A stretch of 64,000 nt of DNA from Bettongia penicillata ogilbyi (GCA_023548195.1 JAJHZJ010000808.1:4507182-4571181), one strand, 5' to 3'; positions 22,159 through 36,112 are shown, numbered from the stretch's first letter. Notes: generated from the letters alone by a model not told the origin. Numbers and translations: made by a program.

Positions 22159-23690
22159 GGAGGTTTATATTGTTTCATAGGTTAAATGTTAATGAAAAAA
22201 GGAATAAAAGGGCTTCTATTTTTTATACAGGAAAATACTGTTACCTGGAATCTTCAAAGGAAGAATTATATACTAATTATGATTTTTTAAAAATGTCAAG
22301 GAGTACTGCATTATTCTTTTTATCTAAAATCATGAACCCCAAATACCACAGTTTATCTAATTACCATATGTATTCATCTTCCTCTCTAATCTCTAATTGG
22401 TTTAGCGTTATCAATGCTTCCATAAACCTGTTTTAGTTAAGAATCATTCTTGGCAGCAAAAAAATCCATTATTTCCCATGGCTCTAGTATTCCATTTTTC
22501 ACTTAGAAGTAGTTATAGGACTTTGTCTGCTTACTGTGATGGAAAAAAAATAGATTTCTTCCAACATTATGAAGCAATTTAGGATATTTTTTTCCAACCT
22601 TTGTTGCATCTGTTTTTTGTGATTCTGTTATAACTTTTAGCTATTTGTTTTTTAAGCATTTCAAATAATATAAATCATTGTATTAAACTATTTCAAAACT
22701 TTTCTCTTTACATTTAGCATTTTACAAACATTCTGAATTACACAGTTGTCCAATTAAAGCTGCAAGCTTCTTTTTAATATAAACTTTTAATAAGAACTTT
22801 AATGATCAAACATTCATAAACCTTTTCATAATGAAAGAAAATACCACTTAGAAGTATATTTCCTACCTGGAGGGTAAGCCAGGGGCTTAGACATTGAAAC
22901 GTTAAGTCTTACTGGTCTAGAAACGGGCTGCATACCCTAGTGTTGTATCAACTTAGATTATTATGTCAGATTGTGACAATATCAGCGCATTGTTATTTTC
23001 AGTCAATCTATGTGAGGTCCCTTGGTCCTCTGTGAGACTTAAGCTGTTTAACCTTAGGTGCTCCTATGTTCAATGTGAGGGTGATAGAAAAGTCTAGAGT
23101 CCCTCCATCAACTCTGAGGCAAAAGAGTTTTGATTGAGTGGTTCTGAATGTGGATTTGGTGTTACATCACATTATCTATAGGCAGTTGCTGAGCCAAGAG
23201 TTTTAAAAAGTTAAACGTGAAAACAATTTAATGACAGAGTGCTGGTCACACTTGGCCAGTTATTTCTTCTGTGAAGTGAAATATATTTTTTCTTGAATTT
23301 CCTTCAGAAAAAAAGTTGAATTTTAGGGCCCAACTTGAAATGATATGCTGTGCTAGCAATCAGAAGGAGATTTTCAGAGGACATTTTGTGGAATAATAAA
23401 TTTGTGGTTTAGAAAGATATAGAAGTATGAAAAGACATGAGGAAGACAAATTGATGGTTTTCTTGATTATCCTAGTTCCTTAGTTCTTTTGTGTTATGAT
23501 GTGATATCACAAGTATCCAAGTGAGAAACCTGATACTTTTTCCCAAAAAAAATGACATTTGATTTTTCATGCTCAGAAAAGACTACTAGCTGTGGATCTC
23601 AGGGTTCTTCTCATGGTAAGTGAAAGATAATACTTCTTATTCTTAACCAGGCTATGTTAACTAACCCTTCTTTAGAGAGACCAGTTCAAC
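22159..23690. other. Intergenic or late 3' UTR, no recognised feature
   Basis: AT-rich sequence with no exon, RNA gene or repeat that I recognise. It may partly belong to a longer NSUN7 3' UTR. Confidence 0.45.
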
Positions 23691-23699
23691 AGTTTTTTT

Positions 23700-24310
23700 T
23701 AAACACGCTTTTTATTTAGCCCCTACTAAGTGTGGCCCTATGGTAGAAGCTAAAAATGCAAAGATGAAAATATCAGCAGATGGAGACTTGGAGGGATGTA
23801 AGTCCAAACATGGAGGACAGGCAGCCTATGGGAACATGCCAAATGGTAGAGGAGAAGAATTCAGAAAATAGCTAATCCTTCAATTTGTATTTATCAGATA
23901 GGCAATAGAAAACCATTAAAGGTTTTTGAGCAGGGTTGTCATAAAGACTTAGGTTAAACAGATTATTTTGGCAGCTGTGTGAAGGATGGATCAAAGACGA
24001 GGCAGAGTAGGCCAGTTATGAGGCTATTATTAAATTAATTTTGGGAGAAGCGTGGCAATTGAAGTGGAAAGAAGAGGTCAGATGTAAGAGCTACAAGTAA
24101 AGTACAGGAATTGTGGGAGAGAAAAGAATCAAAGGTGACAGTTTTAAGCCTAGGAGGACACTACAGCCATTAGCAAAAATCAGGTGAAAACACAGAATTG
24201 GAGCTCAATATGAGGAACCAGGATTGGTTAGTTAGATTTGGTAGTCATCTATCTAAAGGTGATAATTGAGCATGAAAGACAAAGTTGCCAAGGGAGAAAG
24301 TGTATAAATG
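23700..24310 (-). mobile_element. L2 LINE, antisense
   Basis: 'ggcaatagaaaaccattaaa', 'gtttttgagcagggttgtca', 'attttggcagctgtgtgaag' and 'gaggctattattaaatta' are in the order of an antisense L2 ORF2 C-terminal region and 3' part. The same anchors occur at 41.8-42.3 kb. Confidence 0.6.
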
Positions 24311-24954
24311 AGACAAGGGACCCAAGGACAAAACCTTACTTACATTTCAGGCTGAAAAGAAAAAGATAAACCAGCAAAAACTGAAAAGGTAAAAGTAGAG
24401 GATCAAAAAAGTGTTGTCATTGAAGCTGAGATAGGAAAGACTAAGAAAAGATGTCATGTTCAAGTTTTATGAGCTACAGAATGGCTCAAAGAAAACAAGA
24501 ACTTAGATAAAGGCTATTGGTCTTTGGCAATTAAAAGATGACCAGATTTCTTGCAGATAGTAGTTGTAATAGAGTACTACTTATTACAGGTAGATTGGAA
24601 GTTGAGGAAGCAAAGACTACTCTTGGTACTTCTAATGGAAGAGTTATTTTTGATTCTCTGCCCAAACAATATCTGGCCCTCTTGGCTGTTAAATGTGTAC
24701 CACAATGGCATTTTTTAAATATGCCTTTAAACACCAGTTTTATCTGGGAGAAGTGGCAAGAAATTTAATCAAAGCCTTCATCTGTAATTAAATATGAAAA
24801 AAGGTGATAGCAGACATCTTAGATTACTAAATTGATGTGTCAAAAGCAGTTCAATTTTATAGAAGGAGATTTTGAAATGAAATAGCCAACATAGACTAAA
24901 TGTGTTTAAATTTCTACACCCCAAATATGACTTTACGTTATTTCAGATAAATGA
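24311..24954. other. Intergenic gap between the two convergent genes
   Basis: Nothing recognised. Short open frames on both strands at 24531-24768 overlap each other and have no domain, start context or splice support. Confidence 0.4.
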
Positions 24955-24977
24955 GTCAAACATTTTATGCAGCTAAG

Positions 24978-24983
24978 TTTATT
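24978..24983 (-). promoter_or_regulatory. APBB2: Candidate distal polyadenylation signal, APBB2
   Basis: TTTATT on the plus strand reads AATAAA on the minus strand. The minus strand carries a GT-rich 'tttggggtgtag' about 55 bp further down. Confidence 0.4.
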
Positions 24984-27189
24984 TTCACAACAAATTACAT
25001 TTAAATGTGTAAAAGTGGTCAACAGCAAAAGGAAAAAATAAAGGAAAGCAATTGTTTCTTTTTGGAATAAGCTGCTTCGATTAGAAGTGAGCTCTTTAAC
25101 ATGATAAGCTGTGAGCAAGTGTCCTTCCCAGCTCCAACTTCCTTTTGCTGACTGTAAAGCATTATGTTTGAGCCACATAGTAAGATAATAAGCTTATTGA
25201 ACACAGAGCTAATAATGTTTTAAATATTAAAGCTGAACTAATATCAGCTTTGGAAATAAAGCTCTTCTAAAAGGGCATAAGAAACATTTTGTTTGCTACA
25301 CCAGAAAAGGAAGAAAGAATTAGGGCTTGTAACAAATTCGTACAGGATAGTCTTACAACTTTCCATTTTCAAAACAGTTTTTGTTGCTGTTTTTTTAAAG
25401 CTCTAGGTTGCTGTGCCCACAGTTTATCATCTAAAAACTCATTTTAATGGAAATGGGATTAATAACCCATCATGCATTTTAAAATAGTATTCTAATTAGT
25501 TGTAGATGGTCTTATATCCAAATGGGAAAAAAAAGGGGCATGTATACAATCATAAACGAAACAAGTATTTTAAAGGACACTAAAGAGTACAACTTAGTGT
25601 TTCAGTCTACAAAGTAAAAGCTTAAGCTATAGACGGTGTTGGCTACATTTTCCTTGTTCTCAAGGAGCATATTATGAGGTGGTATATCTGCATCTATCTT
25701 TCTAATTGCTTTTTAAAAAATAAAAGAAATGAACTTTACACATTTTGCCATTTCTTCTACATACTCCAATAAAAATATGACTACAAATCATTACAAAAAC
25801 CACCTTTTAGGTAACCTATAATACACGGAGATTACTTAGAACTGGATACATTGTGAAATAATGTCCAGTAAAGATAATACATTAACATAATAATGCAGTA
25901 TATTTCAGTAAAAATAGAATAAATAAAATAAAAATATTTTAAGCTGTATTTAACAGGTTAATTCAAAAATGACACAAGACATACAAGGCATAGTGCACAT
26001 GGCTGCCTTCTTACAGAATCACTAGATAGAAAGAATGCATAGATAACTGAAGTGTCACTACAACGTTGGATAAAACATTGGTATTCTCCCTCTCTCTCAG
26101 TCTCACAGTCGCACACACAAGCACACACATGTACTCTTACTTCATACATACTTTTTGGCCATGGCAGAAAGTGTCCGAACATACTGTTTAAAATAATCCG
26201 TTTTATAAAATTAATTAGCATTTAGGTAAATATGCAAAGCTATTTTAAAAGCAAAATATCTTGCAAATATGTTTTCATATGTAATGTCTATTATTTGTCT
26301 TAATGCTTCCTATAATTGCATATATATATATATAGAAATCAGTTTGTTGCTCAAAGCTAGCTCAGTGTTCTTGATCCTGACAACAAAACAAATACCTTGA
26401 AAAATAAAGAAAAAGGAACTCTCAGTTCTGATGGAATTTTTCTAAATGAAAGTGGCTTATTTGTTTTTTTTTTTTTAAGTTTCTTATTGAATATCATTTT
26501 GCCTTGGAAGTCACCAAGTTGGAATGTCAACATGATGGAATTCTGGGTGGAATTTTGAACAGGAACTTCTTAAAAGGACATAGTCAGGGTTTTCATAATT
26601 TAGAATTTACTTCTCGATTCACTGGCCATTTCAGGTGATAGCTACCAGTAGGGGCCAGAATCATTAAGTATAAACTACCCTGCTAGTGATCTGCAACTCA
26701 GTGGGTTCCATTAGTTGGGGATTTGGAAGCAAATGCTCCCATTTCCAGAGTTAACAATAATGCCTAACATTAGGAGCCCAGCCACCAATTGCCTTAAAAA
26801 TTAATCAAAATGTAGTAAGCAGGAGAATGAAGACCTACTAATTTCAATTTACTGAAAAGTCACATAGATTAAGTAAATGATGTAGATAGAAGCATCTATA
26901 CTCCCCCGAGATGTTTCCCCAGAACAGGTGCATGAGTGAGTAGGGAAATTCATGTAGCTTCTGCTTCTAATGTACATGTTATTTTGGGGGGGTGGGAGAC
27001 TGACTCTCTACAGTAAATTCTTCTGCATAAATACACTCAGCATCATCCAGACATATTTTCCCCATTTATTTATAGGAATTCCAGAATTGCCTGAAAATGA
27101 ATCTTTCCATTCTTCTTCTTTTTTTTTTTTCTGCATTTGCTCTCAGGCTTTTGAAAGGACTCTTATGACTGGTGTGGAGACAACCTGAT

Positions 27190-27410
27190 AGAGTAGAGAG
27201 GACACTGAAATAAGAGTCGGGAAGACCTGGGTTGGCATCCAGGCTCTCTCACTAACCTGACCTCAGGCAAGTCACAACTTATCTGGAATTCAGTCTGTGA
27301 CTGGCTTTGTCTGTCTCACAAGGTTCTTATGATGCTCAAATGAGGTAATGACTGAAAAATACTTTGAAAGGTTTTAGGTATGTTACAAATATAAAGGATT
27401 AATATACTGC
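27190..27410 (+). mobile_element. MIR element within APBB2 3' UTR
   Basis: Sense MIR landmarks: 'gggaagacctgggttggcat', 'cctgacctcaggcaagtcac', 'ttcttatgatgctcaaatga'. It lies antisense to APBB2. Confidence 0.65.
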
Positions 27411-28866
27411 TGTAATTAGAAGTGAAAAAAAATCTAATGTTCTAACCTGAACACAGATGGCAAATATTTAGATTAATCACCTTGATAATGTCCTTTTGAA
27501 ATAACAGCATCAATAAGTCTAGATTTTTTCAATCTGTTCAGTTAAGTCACGTGTTTAGACAGGGAGCAAATAGGCAGGAAATATCGGGGAAGTACTCTGT
27601 GTTCTATCATATCTAGGAATATTTTGTTCTGATCTGAAATAAAAGAATATTTGAACTTGTAAGACAATTGGAAGAAACCAAAAAAGGAGAAAAAGCACCT
27701 ATTCATGGCATAGAAATCTATATATCCTGTTCTTCAAAATGCACAAATTTGATATACTGTTACTGCTATGTGTACCTGTTACCATGAAAAATTATGACAG
27801 CAGAGATTTCTAAGCAAAATGTAGTCAGCTAGACTGAGCCAGGTGCAGAAGCTAAAAGGTGGCTAATGCAGGTAAGACTTTACCACGTGGTGAAATCTAA
27901 ATGTATGTGAATGGCATTCCTTCAGTTCTAATGTGCATAACAGATCAAGATCAAACTTTTAAGGATGAAAGGTATAGACAGATGGATTTCATTTTAATGG
28001 TGTTTACAAAGAGAATGACTATACTGAGCTACAGCAAATAGCTAACATTCTCTAGTTGCATTGTTCAGTGTAAGGCAGAGTATTGGAATACGTCCCACCC
28101 AAAATGCATCACACTTTCATTTTACTGTTCTCATTTTTTAGAGTTAGTTTGAAAATCATCTGATGGAAGTACTTGTCTGAAATGAAAGGCTGCCTTTTTT
28201 GTTCCGCAAAATGATGCAATTTGACAGTTTTCAAGCTTCATTTCCCCCTCCCCTCCAACATCATAATACATAAACAGTAGTCGACATAACAGGGTGTCCA
28301 TGGTTCAAAAGCATGTCAAACAAAGCTGTCAGGTGGTTTCTAGACCAACATCAACAACGAAACAAAACCAAACAAAAAACCTTGTAATTCTATCCTATGC
28401 TACCTATCATGTAGTATCTACTCCAGTGTTGCCAACAGGGCAGAGTGCTGAAGGACTTTCAAGTTGCTTGCGACAAATCCTGCTCAAAAAGGTCAGGGAA
28501 ACATTATGACCTCAGGCATCCTTCGCTCCAAGGATTTCTGCCTTTAGTTTACTAGGAGGGGTGTGGCCACCTTCTTCTTTTGTATGTGTGAATTTAGATC
28601 CTGTTCGGAATATTTACAATAACAGACCTTCCACCACTCATGATGTAACTCACTGACAGCAAAAAAATTATTCATGCTTCTTTTCATATCACATGATGGT
28701 GGCAAGGACGAGAGAACATGCTTGTCTAACATTGTTTTGTTAAGGATTTATTTTCTGAAGACAAAGCATCAGCAATTGAATGGAAGGCAAAATAGTTCAT
28801 GTTTCTGTAGTGTGTGTAGCTACTAGGTCTTCAGGTAAGTATAACAGAATCCTTTAATGTATGGAG

Positions 28867-29034
28867 TTATGGCGTTTCAGTAACAGGACGTTTCTGTTTC
28901 AAAGTGTCAATGAGAGATAAGACGCCCCGTTTTACGTTGGTTGTGACTCTTCTGGTCACTGAGTCTGCTGGAGGAGGGGGTGGCCGAACTTTCTGTGAAG
29001 GAGGTCGGGCAACCAAGCACTTCTGATACCGTAA
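28867..29034 (-). CDS. APBB2: APBB2 last coding exon (end of PTB2 and C-terminal tail)
   Basis: This exon encodes 55 residues and a TAA stop. It starts LRYQKCLVARPPSQKVRPPP, continues PPADSVTRRVTTNVKRGVLS and ends LIDTLKQKRPVTETP. LRYQKCLV is the end of the last helix of PTB2, which contributes to the peptide-binding surface. The proline run and the basic TRRV...KQKRP tail are characteristic of APBB2 rather than APBB1 or APBB3. The acceptor on the minus strand is 'cttgcag' before TTA CGG, in phase 0. The next open frame upstream in genomic order is intron read-through, not coding. Confidence 0.96.
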   Translation of the reverse strand, partial: LRYQKCLVARPPSQKVRPPPPPADSVTRRVTTNVKRGVLSLIDTLKQKRPVTETP

Positions 29035-32000
29035 CTGCAAGTAAAGAAAAAAAAAAGTCCTATGATGGTTAGTAATGTATAGACATTTCTTGTGTTCATT
29101 TCCTTGGTATATGTTAAGTTCACTGTAAGTCACCCTCAGATATTAAGACTTAGCTCTCAAAAATAAACCCAGTGACTCATCCAGTTTTACCATGCCCAGA
29201 ACTGTAGAATAGTGATTTTGATACAGCACTATTTACTCATCTCACCACCAAATATACATACATACATACATAAATGTGCATATGCTACAATAGATCTTAC
29301 AAATAATATTCAGAGACAATTAGGCCCAATAAATTTGAGACTATTTACCAGTGTCACCCTTATGGTTCCTGCCATTTTCTACCTTTTATGGCTCACTGTA
29401 TATTAACTTGAGCAGATATAGCTACCTGCCTGGAACAAGGAAACCCTATAGTCATAGTAGGATGTAAAAAGGGCAGGCATCATTCTGTTTTGTCTTTGTT
29501 TCCCCTAGCATCTCACACAGTGTTTTGAATGGAGTAGATACTTAAAAGTTTATTGAACAGATTTCCCATAAAAACTAAACAGGGAAGAATTACAACACTT
29601 AACTAGATTTCTCATTAGTCTTCAAAGACCAGTAGTTTAGTCAATGGATTTCATGTCACTCTTTAACAAAGAATGTGGAGCGGTTTAGCATTTTAGTAAC
29701 TGTCAGGTTATTCATTAGCAATTTACAATACTCCAACCTCTAACGAACTGGTGAAAAAAATTCATTAGTATTCAATGCAGTGGACAATTTTGCATAGATA
29801 TATAACAGAACAGACCTCACTGCTATTTTTTTCTGAGTTAATAAAAAGATCAAATATATTTTTTCAAAGCTTGGTTAAAGTTGGAAACTTGGAAAGTTTA
29901 CTTATTTTTTTTCCTCCTAACCAAAACCTTTTAAACAATGCAGTGCTGGCTTTAGAACAAATTATCTTTTAAAAGCATCATGACATGGTGGATAGGGATT
30001 TGAGCTCAGAATCAGAGAAAACACAGTTCAAGTCTTGCTTCTCAAAACATACTCCTTGGTGACCATGGGTGAGCAGGTAAGTAACTCTGTGAGGTTAAGT
30101 TGCAAAGGAAGAACTGATTTGTATAGATAGAGGGAATTTTGTCACTCAGAATTCCCTACATGCCAGTGAAGTGACTCAATTGGTTAAAAAGGAAATGATG
30201 ATAGAAAGCAAGACTAAGGTGGTGTAAAAAGCCAAGGTGTAGGAGAGACACCTGTGGGTTTGGTGGCAGGCGGTCTGAGTTCAAAGCCCAGTTGGACTCC
30301 CTGTCCCCCTGTCATTTGAAATCTAAGCCTCAGTTTCCTTACCTATAAAATAAGGAATTTGAACTAGATGCTCCAAATCTATCATGTTATAATTCTAAAA
30401 CCAGAAGATTCTGGGAACACAGGGTTTACATGCAGCTTCTATGTTCTGGGATCAGCCACATCTAATCTAATTCAATGTTTATCAAATGTTTACTATTTAT
30501 GTACAAAGTATTTACTAGTCATCCTTCCTCACAAAGCTTGGGATTTCACATCAAGTATGAAGGTCCAGGAAGAAAAAAATGAATTTAGTTGATGAATTTC
30601 AATAAGTTCTCCTACTAACAAATTCTCCTGAGGCCTATACAACTACAAAAATAGTACAATGTTGTAAAATTTGTTTTAAAATTGAAGTTTCTTTCCTTAT
30701 TTTCAGAGCTGGGGGTATTATGGGTATGAAATATTACATATATTGTCACATACAGTTGATGTGTTGGTTGGTTTTGCCAAGATGTCTTTTAAAAAAACCT
30801 TTAAAAAATATTTTTTGTCAATAAGAGTAACTCTCTGGGCAGTAGAGAAAGGTAGGCAAGTATTCAGAAATATATAGAAACAAAAGATACACAAAATGGA
30901 ATGCAATTAAAGTTGTTTCGAAGAATAAGTCCACAAATGAATTTCCAGGACTTTTATTCTGATATCTATGCTACAGATGCTGAGATTAACTTCAGCCTTT
31001 TAAGTTTATGAGTACTGGACATTCAGCTGTATGGTTTCTCATTTGCATCAATAGGAAAATGGCAGTCTTGGAGATGCTGGGGTGAAAGTAGCAGAAAAAG
31101 GAGGAAAATTGCCTCAGTATGTTTGTGGATAGACCTTCTAAGAAGGGCTTATGCTCGGCTGATTTTCAGCAGCTTCAGTTGGTGAATTAGTGCAGTGCAT
31201 CACTCAAGTAAGTGACCATAAACATTCTTTATAAAAAGAAACAACTACTTTGCTTCTAGATGAGGCAAAAATTGGATTTGGGAATCTAAGCAAGCAAATT
31301 GCTGAAATCAGTAATGAAGTTCAGAATTTAACTTCCCTAAGCATTCCATAGGTCGAATCAAGAATGATAACCTTTAATCTTATGACTGAAGTGGTCTGAG
31401 ACATCCTAACCCTTACTAAATATTTCAATATGATGGTCAGCATCCAGTTGTGCTTTACTGAGTGATCCCACTTATCCTTGTGCTTTCTAATTTGTTCTGC
31501 ACTTTCTCCTGTCTCCCTCATGAGGTCTCCTCCTTCCCCTCTTCCCAATCCATTCTTGAAGTGGATTATTCTGTTAGAGTAAGAAGCAGCAAACCTGTGT
31601 TTTTAACCATAGTCCTACCTCAAGTACAACCTGATCAGACAGAGGAAAATTGAAATAGACGAAAGTGGGCCAAGGCCTTCTATGACTCATCTCCCCCTCT
31701 CACTTTGTACATTTCCGGGGTTGCATTTGAATTTCCTTCTGCTTGGTTTTAGATACTAACTGTATTCCCACCAATTAATTACACAGATTGCCTCTTGGAA
31801 AGAACTAAGCAGTCCCAAGATAGCACTGATCAAAAGTGAAGAACAGAAAAAAATAACCAGTCATTTTTGGATGAGATGACATAATGGATGAGAAATATAT
31901 GTTCGCAGCCTTGTATCATACAACGCAATTAACATATTAATCATGTTCAATTAATTTGCACTTGCTGCTCCCTTAAATCATGGACTGAAACCAAATATCT

Positions 32001-32957
32001 CTACCAGAAATGCCAAGCACCAAGGAAGGAAGGGAGAAAGAGAGAGAGAAAGAAGGGGGAGAAAAGTTGGGCAATTATACTTAGGTCTAAACAAGTCGTC
32101 TTTTAGTTGACTAGCAGAATAGAAGCTTTAATACAAATTTTATATTCATGACTGAAGAAGCAGTTCCCTATATGTACAGTTAAATGCCAGTTAACTATTC
32201 AGTTGCTGATCATTCAGGCCTTTTACTTCTCTACCACCAAGCTGCCTCAACTATTTTATTATTAATAGTTTTTAACACTGGAAGTAACGGCAGTAAAACT
32301 TGCACCTATAAATTATGCTCTTTGTTTCAATAATCCTTGTTGAGAGGATGTGGTGGGAGCAGAAGTGAAATCCACTGAAATAAAGTTTAGGATCATTACA
32401 TACAGCATTTCTTCATGACCTTCCTCTCACCCATTACACAGAACTGGCTTTTAACCATATTTTCACATGTGCTTCAAGGATACACTTGGAGTTTTTCCTT
32501 AAAATTAGTTAGCTGAACCAAGTCAACTCCCCCTGTTTTTTGATGTTTCAGTTTTTGGAAGAATAAATGATGCTTCTAAATAGTGTCCCATAGCAATGCA
32601 GTTAAGACAATCCAAAGGACCATGATACCAGTGTTCATGATTCCAAGGATCCTCCTTCCTAATGCCACAGGAGCCTTTACAGCTTTAGCCAGAACTGCCT
32701 CTTTCAAGTAACCTGGCATTTTGAGATAATGAAGTAAAGTGGCCTTATAAATTCTCCTTGTATTAATAGAGAGGTCAATGGTGTAAGTTCACTTTGAGGA
32801 AGCAGAATAGCAAGGAAACAATTTTGCCATTATGCAGCATTACTTTAGAGATGAAGATGTGGGGATAACTTTTTAGCTTTTGGGGGAAACTGTTGGGAAG
32901 AGGAGGAGAAGGAAGAGAATAAAAAAGCAGACAGTTCCCAGCTGTGGAGTTACTCAC
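29035..32957 (-). other. APBB2 intron
   Basis: Contains MIR-like sense copies at about 29970-30110 ('gatagggatttgagctcaga') and 30240-30390 ('tctgagttcaaagcccagtt'), and a GA-rich stretch near 32030-32070. It also has a homeobox-site-rich AT block at 31926-31960. The rest is unique-looking. No coding exon. Confidence 0.5.
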
Positions 32958-33137
32958 CATGCATGCAGCCTGCACTGCTTCTGAGACATTGCCTGCGTTG
33001 GGTTCACACCAGAAGACATGGCACTCAAAATGCTGATTCCCTGTGTCCATGATGAAGGCAAAAGTATGAATGTCTTTGCCAACTCCCATGAAAGACAGGA
33101 ATCGAACACGGCACTCCACCAGAATTTCCTCTTCATT
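32958..33137 (-). CDS. APBB2: APBB2 coding exon, core of PTB2
   Basis: A 180 bp phase-0 exon of exactly 60 codons. It starts [20 protein letters not shown], then [20 protein letters not shown], and ends [20 protein letters not shown]. This forms the central beta-sheet strands and the start of the C-terminal helix of PTB2, the domain that binds the APP intracellular tail. '[10 protein letters not shown]' and '[10 protein letters not shown]' are hallmarks of FE65-family PTB2. The acceptor is 'tttcttgcag' and the donor 'ATGgtgagtaa' on the minus strand. Only a few conservative differences from placental APBB2 are apparent from memory. Confidence 0.97.
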
Positions 33138-34867
33138 CTGCAAGAAACAACTACTCAGCAAGTGTTGATGAATCTGCTTAAAGTGGCTGACAGTCATGAG
33201 CTACAACTTTCAGAAAGGTCTTCCAACAAAGCACGGTGAAATGAAACCATTGGTATGAAAAACACTGCCAAATTTAACTTGAAAAAAATCTATTAAACAC
33301 CCCTCCCCCAAAAAAACCAGAAGTACAATGCCCAGGTCTGTCATGAATATCGACATATGACTTAAACAGGTCAATTTGCACTTAGCCAGTATGTGGGTAA
33401 TCTAAGTAATCCTTTCCTCTCCCTCCCCCTCCTTGGGCTATTTGCTAATTTATTGGCAACCCAATACAAAGTGACCAAATTAATACTTAAATCTTCCAAG
33501 GATGAAAAGAAGGAAGCTACTGGGGAAAGAGTTATTCTGATATCTAGAGTTCATTTACCTTCTCTCCATTATCAAGTGCAACAGAGAACTGACAACTACG
33601 AATCCACTATCTTAACAGACAACACAACTCAGCCAGTCATGATACAATAGAGAGTATTACCCTACGGTGTTAGAACAGAAACTTCTTGGAAGCAAAGACT
33701 GTTTTATTCGTTGTCTCTGAGCATCTTCGGAAGAGCCAGCACCTGTTAGGCGCTTAACAAATACTTGTTGACTGAATAATTCACCCAGTAGTCTGAACAC
33801 ATCTATCCACTATGTGACTTTAACAGATCCAATCTGATCCCATTATTATATCAAGCCTGAAAAGAATTCATCCCTTTCCTCACAGAACTTATGGTCTCTA
33901 CCACTTTAACTGGTATTTCGTTTCATATTTGACACGGAGTTATATTAGCTATTTCACAGGTCCAAGTTAGACATGTTTCTCCAAAAAGGTCACATGCTCA
34001 CTGAGGGTAGAAATCAGATGATCTATTTACTTCTTATGCAGCCCCCAAATCACCTAGTATGGGCAAGTTCAATAAATAAGTAGAACTACTAGGGTGGTCC
34101 ACCTTTCAAAGATCAAAGTCCCTCCATAACAACTTGAAAACCAAAAGGCAGGGCAGCTACCATAACTAATCACAAGTCAACTTTTGTGCAAACTTCAGAG
34201 CAGTCTGACAACTGACATTTTCTCTTAAAAAAAAATACTACTAAAGTAAACTAGTAAATCAATCAAATATTTAATAGGAAAAATAAATCTCAAAGCTTTA
34301 AATTGAGTTACATTTCCACTATAAAAGACAACACAAATAACCAAATGAAAATATGACAGCTTATATTTTTCTTTATTAAAATAGATCTCTAAATAAGAAT
34401 AGTAAAACAGATTGATTAGGAGTTGGGAAGAGCAATGAAATCTGAAAGGTACTTTACTTCCTGAGGCAGAAGGATATACTGGGAGAGGTCATCTTCAAGA
34501 CATAATAGACACCAGAATTTCAGGGACCCTAAGAATCCTCCACTGTTCTTACCATTCTAGGGGCTGTGGCCTAGTCTGTGCCTGAGGTATTAATTAATAG
34601 TATCATTGTTCAGGAGACCTTAACTGGTGTCCTTTCTAAAACAAGGCTATACCTATAAAGGTATTGAAGGGCAGATAAAGAAATGACTCTGTCAAACAAC
34701 TTTGGAAGACTCAGTAAATAAGGTCAATGCAGTGTCTTGATGATCCACACTACTCGGAACAGAAAGTTGATGTATTTGTGATGCAGAATCAGACAATTTT
34801 TGACATGTACCGCTGATACAGAAATTTGTTTTATTTGATTGTGTATTTGTTACAAGATATTACAAGG
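33138..34867 (-). other. APBB2 intron, left part
   Basis: Mostly unique-looking. An L2 3' end in sense orientation lies at about 33655-33785 ('aacagaaacttcttggaagc', 'ttaacaaatacttgttgact'). Nothing else recognised. Confidence 0.45.
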
Positions 34868-36112
34868 TGGATTCTTTTAATATTTATTTTGCCCTCTGGT
34901 TCCAAAATATCAGGGCAGTTTTCCTTGATAATTTCATGAAAGATAATGTCTAGGCTCTCTTTTTGATCATGGCTTTCAGGTAGTCCCATAATTTTTCAAT
35001 TGTCTCCCCTGGATCTATTTTCCAGGTCAGTTGTTTTTCCAATGAGAGGTTTCACATTATCTTTTATTTTTTCAGTCTTTTGTTTTGTTTTGTAATTTCT
35101 TGGTTTCTCAAATTTCATTAGATTCCCCGAACTCCACTTTCATTTTTAAAGAACTATTTTCTTCAGTGAGCTTTTGAACCTCCTTTTCCATTTGGCTAAT
35201 TCTGCTTTTTAAAGCATTCTTCTCCTCACTGGACTTTTGGACCTTTTTTTTCCAGTTGGGTTAGCCTATTTTTAAAGGTGTTATTTTCCTCAGTATTTTT
35301 TTGGTTCTCCTTTAGCAAGCTGCTGACTCACTTTTCAAGCTCTTCTATGACCTAAGCCCATTTCATATTCATTGTGGAGGTACTGGAGGCAGAAGCTGTG
35401 ACTTCCTCTGACAGTATGCATTATTCTTTCTCATCCAAAAAGATGGAAGGAGATACCTGTTCACTGAGAAAGTAATCTTCTGTGGTCTTATTTCTTTTCC
35501 CCTTTTTCCCACCCAGTTACTTGACTTCTGAATCCTTTGTCAAGAGGAAGGACCTAGTGCTCCTCCTCCCTCCAGTACCATGGTCAGTGCTGATATTCAG
35601 ATCAGCTGCTCAATTCCCCCAGGGGCTTTAAGCTGAGTCACTCCAACAATGGACCCGAACTGTTCATGCAGCCATCATAGCTGCCTGCCACCTGCTGCTG
35701 CTACTGCCTCTGCCATCTCCTGAGGCCAGTGCTGGGAGGACTCCCGCTTCCTTCTCACCCAGCTAGGAAAGCCCTCCCACACTGACATTTGAAGCTTTCT
35801 TTGTTGCTTGTGGGTTGAGGGATCTGGGACTCTCCCTACTGGAGATTCTGCCCAAGAGGTCTGTTCAGGTCCTATTCCTTTCAGTGCCACACAGCCAGGG
35901 CTAGGCTCTGCTCCATTCAGCGTCCTGTGGGACAGATCTTTCCTGTTGGCCTTCCAGGTTACCTATGGCTGCAAATCTCTTTCATTCTGTTGTTCTATGG
36001 CTTCTGCTGCTCTAGAATTTGAGAGTCATTTTTTTACAGTTATTTTGTGGGGTTGTGGGGAAAGTGCTAGAGTATATACGTCTTTCTACTCCACATCTTG
36101 GCTTCGCCCCCT
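34868..36112 (-). mobile_element. L1 head fragment (5' UTR plus ORF1 N-terminal part)
   Basis: Read on the minus strand it starts near 36112 with 'ccaagatgtggagtagaaag', the L1 5' end. It runs through a 5' UTR into the ORF1 coiled-coil and RRM region and stops abruptly at 34868, inside ORF1 ('attcttttaatatttatttt'). It lacks ORF2, 3' UTR and poly(A), and ORF1 is shattered by stops. It abuts a sense CR1/L3 copy on its right. No clear target-site duplication. Confidence 0.8.

Larger units (their letters stand above)
24955..28866 (-). other. APBB2: APBB2 3' UTR (inferred extent)
   Basis: Sequence from the stop codon at 28867-28869 to the AATAAA read at 24983-24978, about 3.9 kb, without splice or ORF evidence. 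That length is plausible for APBB2. A shorter form could use the AATAAA at 28752-28747, only ~115 bp after the stop. It includes a CA-rich stretch near 26100-26130 and a MIR at 27190-27410. Confidence 0.5.

Noticed and set aside
33018..33239. Plus-strand frame opposite the APBB2 PTB2 exon
   Set aside because: Shadow of the real minus-strand exon.
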